A stretch of 64,000 nucleotides of DNA from Bacteroidetes bacterium 47-18 (GTDB taxonomy: Bacteria > Bacteroidota > Bacteroidia > Chitinophagales > Chitinophagaceae), in assembly GCA_001897155.1 (NCBI GenBank), contig MKSF01000018.1, positions 31,399-95,398 of the forward strand, in the 5' to 3' direction. The notes under the pieces are model-generated. The model was not told the DNA's origin, did not search any database, and saw only the letters and a list, made by a program, of their open reading frames with translations. Below are positions 62,466 to 64,000 of the stretch, in pieces; positions within the stretch are counted from its first letter, which is position 1, and every line of letters starts with the position of its first letter. Made by a program: the position numbers and the translations under genes.

Positions 62466-63275
62466 ATGAACCACATTTTTTGCAATTTGTCAGGTGAAGA
62501 CAAAAATAATTTAATTAATATTTTTAAAACATCTTTTGATATTCCAAATGATGGTATAGATGCATTGTTTGAAAAATATACCGCTTTCAAAAAAGAATTT
62601 GATTCTAATGAAGAACCCAGTCTGGGATATATTACACTTCAAAGAGATTGGGTGCTTCCAAAAACGACTGATAGTGAATTTTTATCAAAATATAAAAATG
62701 AAAATGAATATAATATTGGGATTGATTTACCTATTCTATTAGAACCACAAATTCCCAATGGTAAATCGATAATGTTTATAGCTGAAGACCCATTAAGAGA
62801 TAATATACCTAAAATTTGTCAGGACGTCGTTCTAAGTACACCTTTTGGTGTTCACATTAAATCCTGTAGAGAAAAAAAACTGAAAGTGTATTGGAGGATT
62901 TTTGATGAATTATTAAAGCGAGGCTATAGAATTTATGTAACGGATACCTATAAAGTTTGGATAAAACAATTTACCAAGACTGGTAGGAATGCCAAAGAAA
63001 AAGTGGAGAAGGTTGATGATTTATATCAAGCATTTGTAACCAGTTTACAAAAAGAAATTGAATGGATTAACCCTTCGAAAATTGTTTGCTACGGTAATGT
63101 GGCATTAAATTCAATCTCAAACTTAAAACTTCAATCAAATGTGATTCAAATAACACACCCAGCGGCAAGAAATAAGGTTTGGATCAATAACCTGCTAACA
63201 TTAAATGAGGGAGACCTCAAAGCGACTCACGAGAACAAAATCAGATATATACTCTCAATGATTAATAGTAAATAA
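62466..63275 (+). CDS. Uracil-DNA-glycosylase-like superfamily protein
   Basis: The 269-residue protein has a pattern like the UDG superfamily: IMFIAEDPLRD (motif 1-like), VLSTPFGVHIKS, IYVTDTYKVW, IVCYGNVALNSI (the G-x-x-A strand) and the terminal ITHPAARNKVW (H-P-S/A motif with the catalytic-loop His). The N-terminal 90 residues (NLSGEDKNNLINIFKTSF to LQRDWVLPK) have no clear match. UDG-like proteins excise uracil or modified bases; a few act in phage defence. The order of motifs is right, but the residues at each are non-standard, so activity is uncertain. It is low-GC cargo between two purL tails. Confidence 0.6.
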   Translation: MNHIFCNLSGEDKNNLINIFKTSFDIPNDGIDALFEKYTAFKKEFDSNEEPSLGYITLQRDWVLPKTTDSEFLSKYKNENEYNIGIDLPILLEPQIPNGKSIMFIAEDPLRDNIPKICQDVVLSTPFGVHIKSCREKKLKVYWRIFDELLKRGYRIYVTDTYKVWIKQFTKTGRNAKEKVEKVDDLYQAFVTSLQKEIEWINPSKIVCYGNVALNSISNLKLQSNVIQITHPAARNKVWINNLLTLNEGDLKATHENKIRYILSMINSK

Positions 63276-63310
63276 ATAAAATAGAATAGCTATTACTTGG
63301 TAAATCACAA

Positions 63311-63417
63311 AACGCTCTATTTTCCAATGGAACTGCGCACATTATCCCGCCGGACGCAATGACGAAGTTTCGCCCCGGTTGAAAATCTTTATAAAGACAA
63401 GGGTGTAGTGTGAGGAG
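63311..63417 (+). pseudogene. Third purL 3' tail, decayed (copy 3)
   Basis: This segment aligns without gaps to purL from 60375 (offset 2936). It begins AACGCTCTATTTTCCA as in purL and reads in the purL frame KRSIFQWNCAHYPAGRNDEVSPR, with mostly synonymous changes early on. The second half has become LKIFIKTRV followed by an in-frame TAG where PurL has Trp. The synonymous differences show descent from a different purL allele, then decay. Confidence 0.75.
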
Positions 63418-63490
63418 ATTTCTAATGTATGAAATACAAAAATTTAAAAAGGAGTATAATGAGAATAGTCTAAAAAAATAAGATATAATT

Positions 63491-64000
63491 ATGAAATGGT
63501 TCTACACAATAATTTTCATTCTGTTACATGCTTATCTCTTTGCCCAGGAAAGCCGGCGCCAGACACACAGAGAAGCATATTTTAATTATAACTCCTTGCC
63601 GATTGTTATAGACAGAGACACTGACTTTTTGGCCGGAAACAGTGCTAATAGCCTGTTTTACAGCTACAATTATGACAAGCAATTTGATAATGATTTTAAA
63701 GACAGAATTACCATTAATGACGCTGATCTGTTCAAAATCAATGGTGTAAAAAAGTTAAGTGTGAGGGATAGATATGACCGATTGATTTATGAGCTGTACT
63801 TTGATATCTCCGGAAGAAAAAGCCTGGAAATTACGTATTCTAATAATGGTATTAAACCCACAAGGAAAGAAGTTTACAAGCATTATGCTTCGGGTAAGCT
63901 GGTATCTGATTCCATTAATTACCTTGTCAATGATCAATTATTAAAAGTAGAAAGCGTCCATTACATCCCTCAAAGTGAGCACATAAATTGTAAGCTCACC
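63491..64000 (+). CDS. Secreted protein of unknown family, N-terminal part (cut by window edge)
   Basis: The ATG at 63491 opens a frame that runs without a stop to the window end (170 codons). It has a clear signal peptide (WFYTIIFILLHAYLFAQ) and a mature part rich in Asn, Asp and Tyr (FNYNSLPIVIDRDTDFLAGN, YSYNYDKQFDNDFKDR). Near the visible end the sequence has GKLVSDSINYLVNDQ, suggesting a MORN-like/toxin-immunity repeat pattern, but too little is present to name a family. It is a third cargo unit downstream of the decayed purL tail. Confidence 0.65.
   Translation, partial: MKWFYTIIFILLHAYLFAQESRRQTHREAYFNYNSLPIVIDRDTDFLAGNSANSLFYSYNYDKQFDNDFKDRITINDADLFKINGVKKLSVRDRYDRLIYELYFDISGRKSLEITYSNNGIKPTRKEVYKHYASGKLVSDSINYLVNDQLLKVESVHYIPQSEHINCKLT

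Overview
The window looks like chromosomal DNA of a member of the Bacteroidota, most likely the Chitinophagaceae or a close relative. The evidence is type IX secretion parts (a GldJ-like lipoprotein and a PorW/SprE-like TPR protein), three predicted type IX cargo proteins with C-terminal sorting domains, the lineage-typical lipoprotein pair DUF6452/DUF6048, promoters of the TTG-N17-21-TAnnTTTG type, and almost no Shine-Dalgarno sequences. About 60 kb is ordinary housekeeping sequence of moderate GC. The last 3.5 kb is visibly AT-rich and accessory.

Layout. 1-5600: the start of an ABC ATPase gene (reverse strand, cut by the window edge), then a cytochrome oxidase biogenesis operon (heme O synthase, two subunit-III proteins, subunit IV, SCO copper chaperone, DUF420 protein, TPR protein). 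5600-9900: a 30-residue basic COX24-like protein, RNase E/G, a small lipoprotein with a Kunitz-like cysteine pattern, a CsaA-like tRNA-binding protein with thiamine pyrophosphokinase, and heme oxygenase. 10-18 kb: a TonB-type barrel, a reverse-strand operon (SRPBCC, M28 peptidase, methionine aminotransferase) and a Wzi/RemB-like barrel. 18-22.5 kb: pheT, a coiled-coil protein, DUF6452 and DUF6048. 22.8-28 kb: two secreted type IX proteins, an EVE-domain protein and DivIC. 28-36 kb: secA, two tandem mini-lipoproteins and two POT transporters. 36-54 kb: a type B type IX cargo protein, L25, prs, gldJ, an SpmA-SpmB fusion, a class IV aminotransferase, a PorW-like protein, cdsA, and a TPP-riboswitch-controlled TonB receptor. 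53-60 kb: an MBL hydrolase, a frameshifted lipoprotein, the DNA polymerase III delta-prime subunit and purL.

The most unusual region starts at the 3' end of purL. Two further, diverged purL 3' tails lie downstream, at 62272-62353 and 63311-63417, both in ungapped register with the real gene end. They bracket AT-rich cargo: a two-gene AAA ATPase plus TOPRIM-like pair resembling a split OLD/PARIS-type defence system, then a uracil-DNA-glycosylase-like orphan, then a secreted protein running off the window. This suggests stepwise accretion of small islands at the purL terminus. No integrase is visible in the window.

Two other layers stand out. A MITE-like family with imperfect terminal inverted repeats occupies four intergenic gaps (7529, 12674, 25794, 56454). 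REP-like palindromes occur in two intergenic gaps and, in frame, inside the PurL interdomain linker. Thiamine links two loci: thiamine pyrophosphokinase at 8.5-9.1 kb and the TPP-riboswitch receptor at 51.1-53.5 kb. All functional calls come from reading motifs and family resemblance; no database search was possible.
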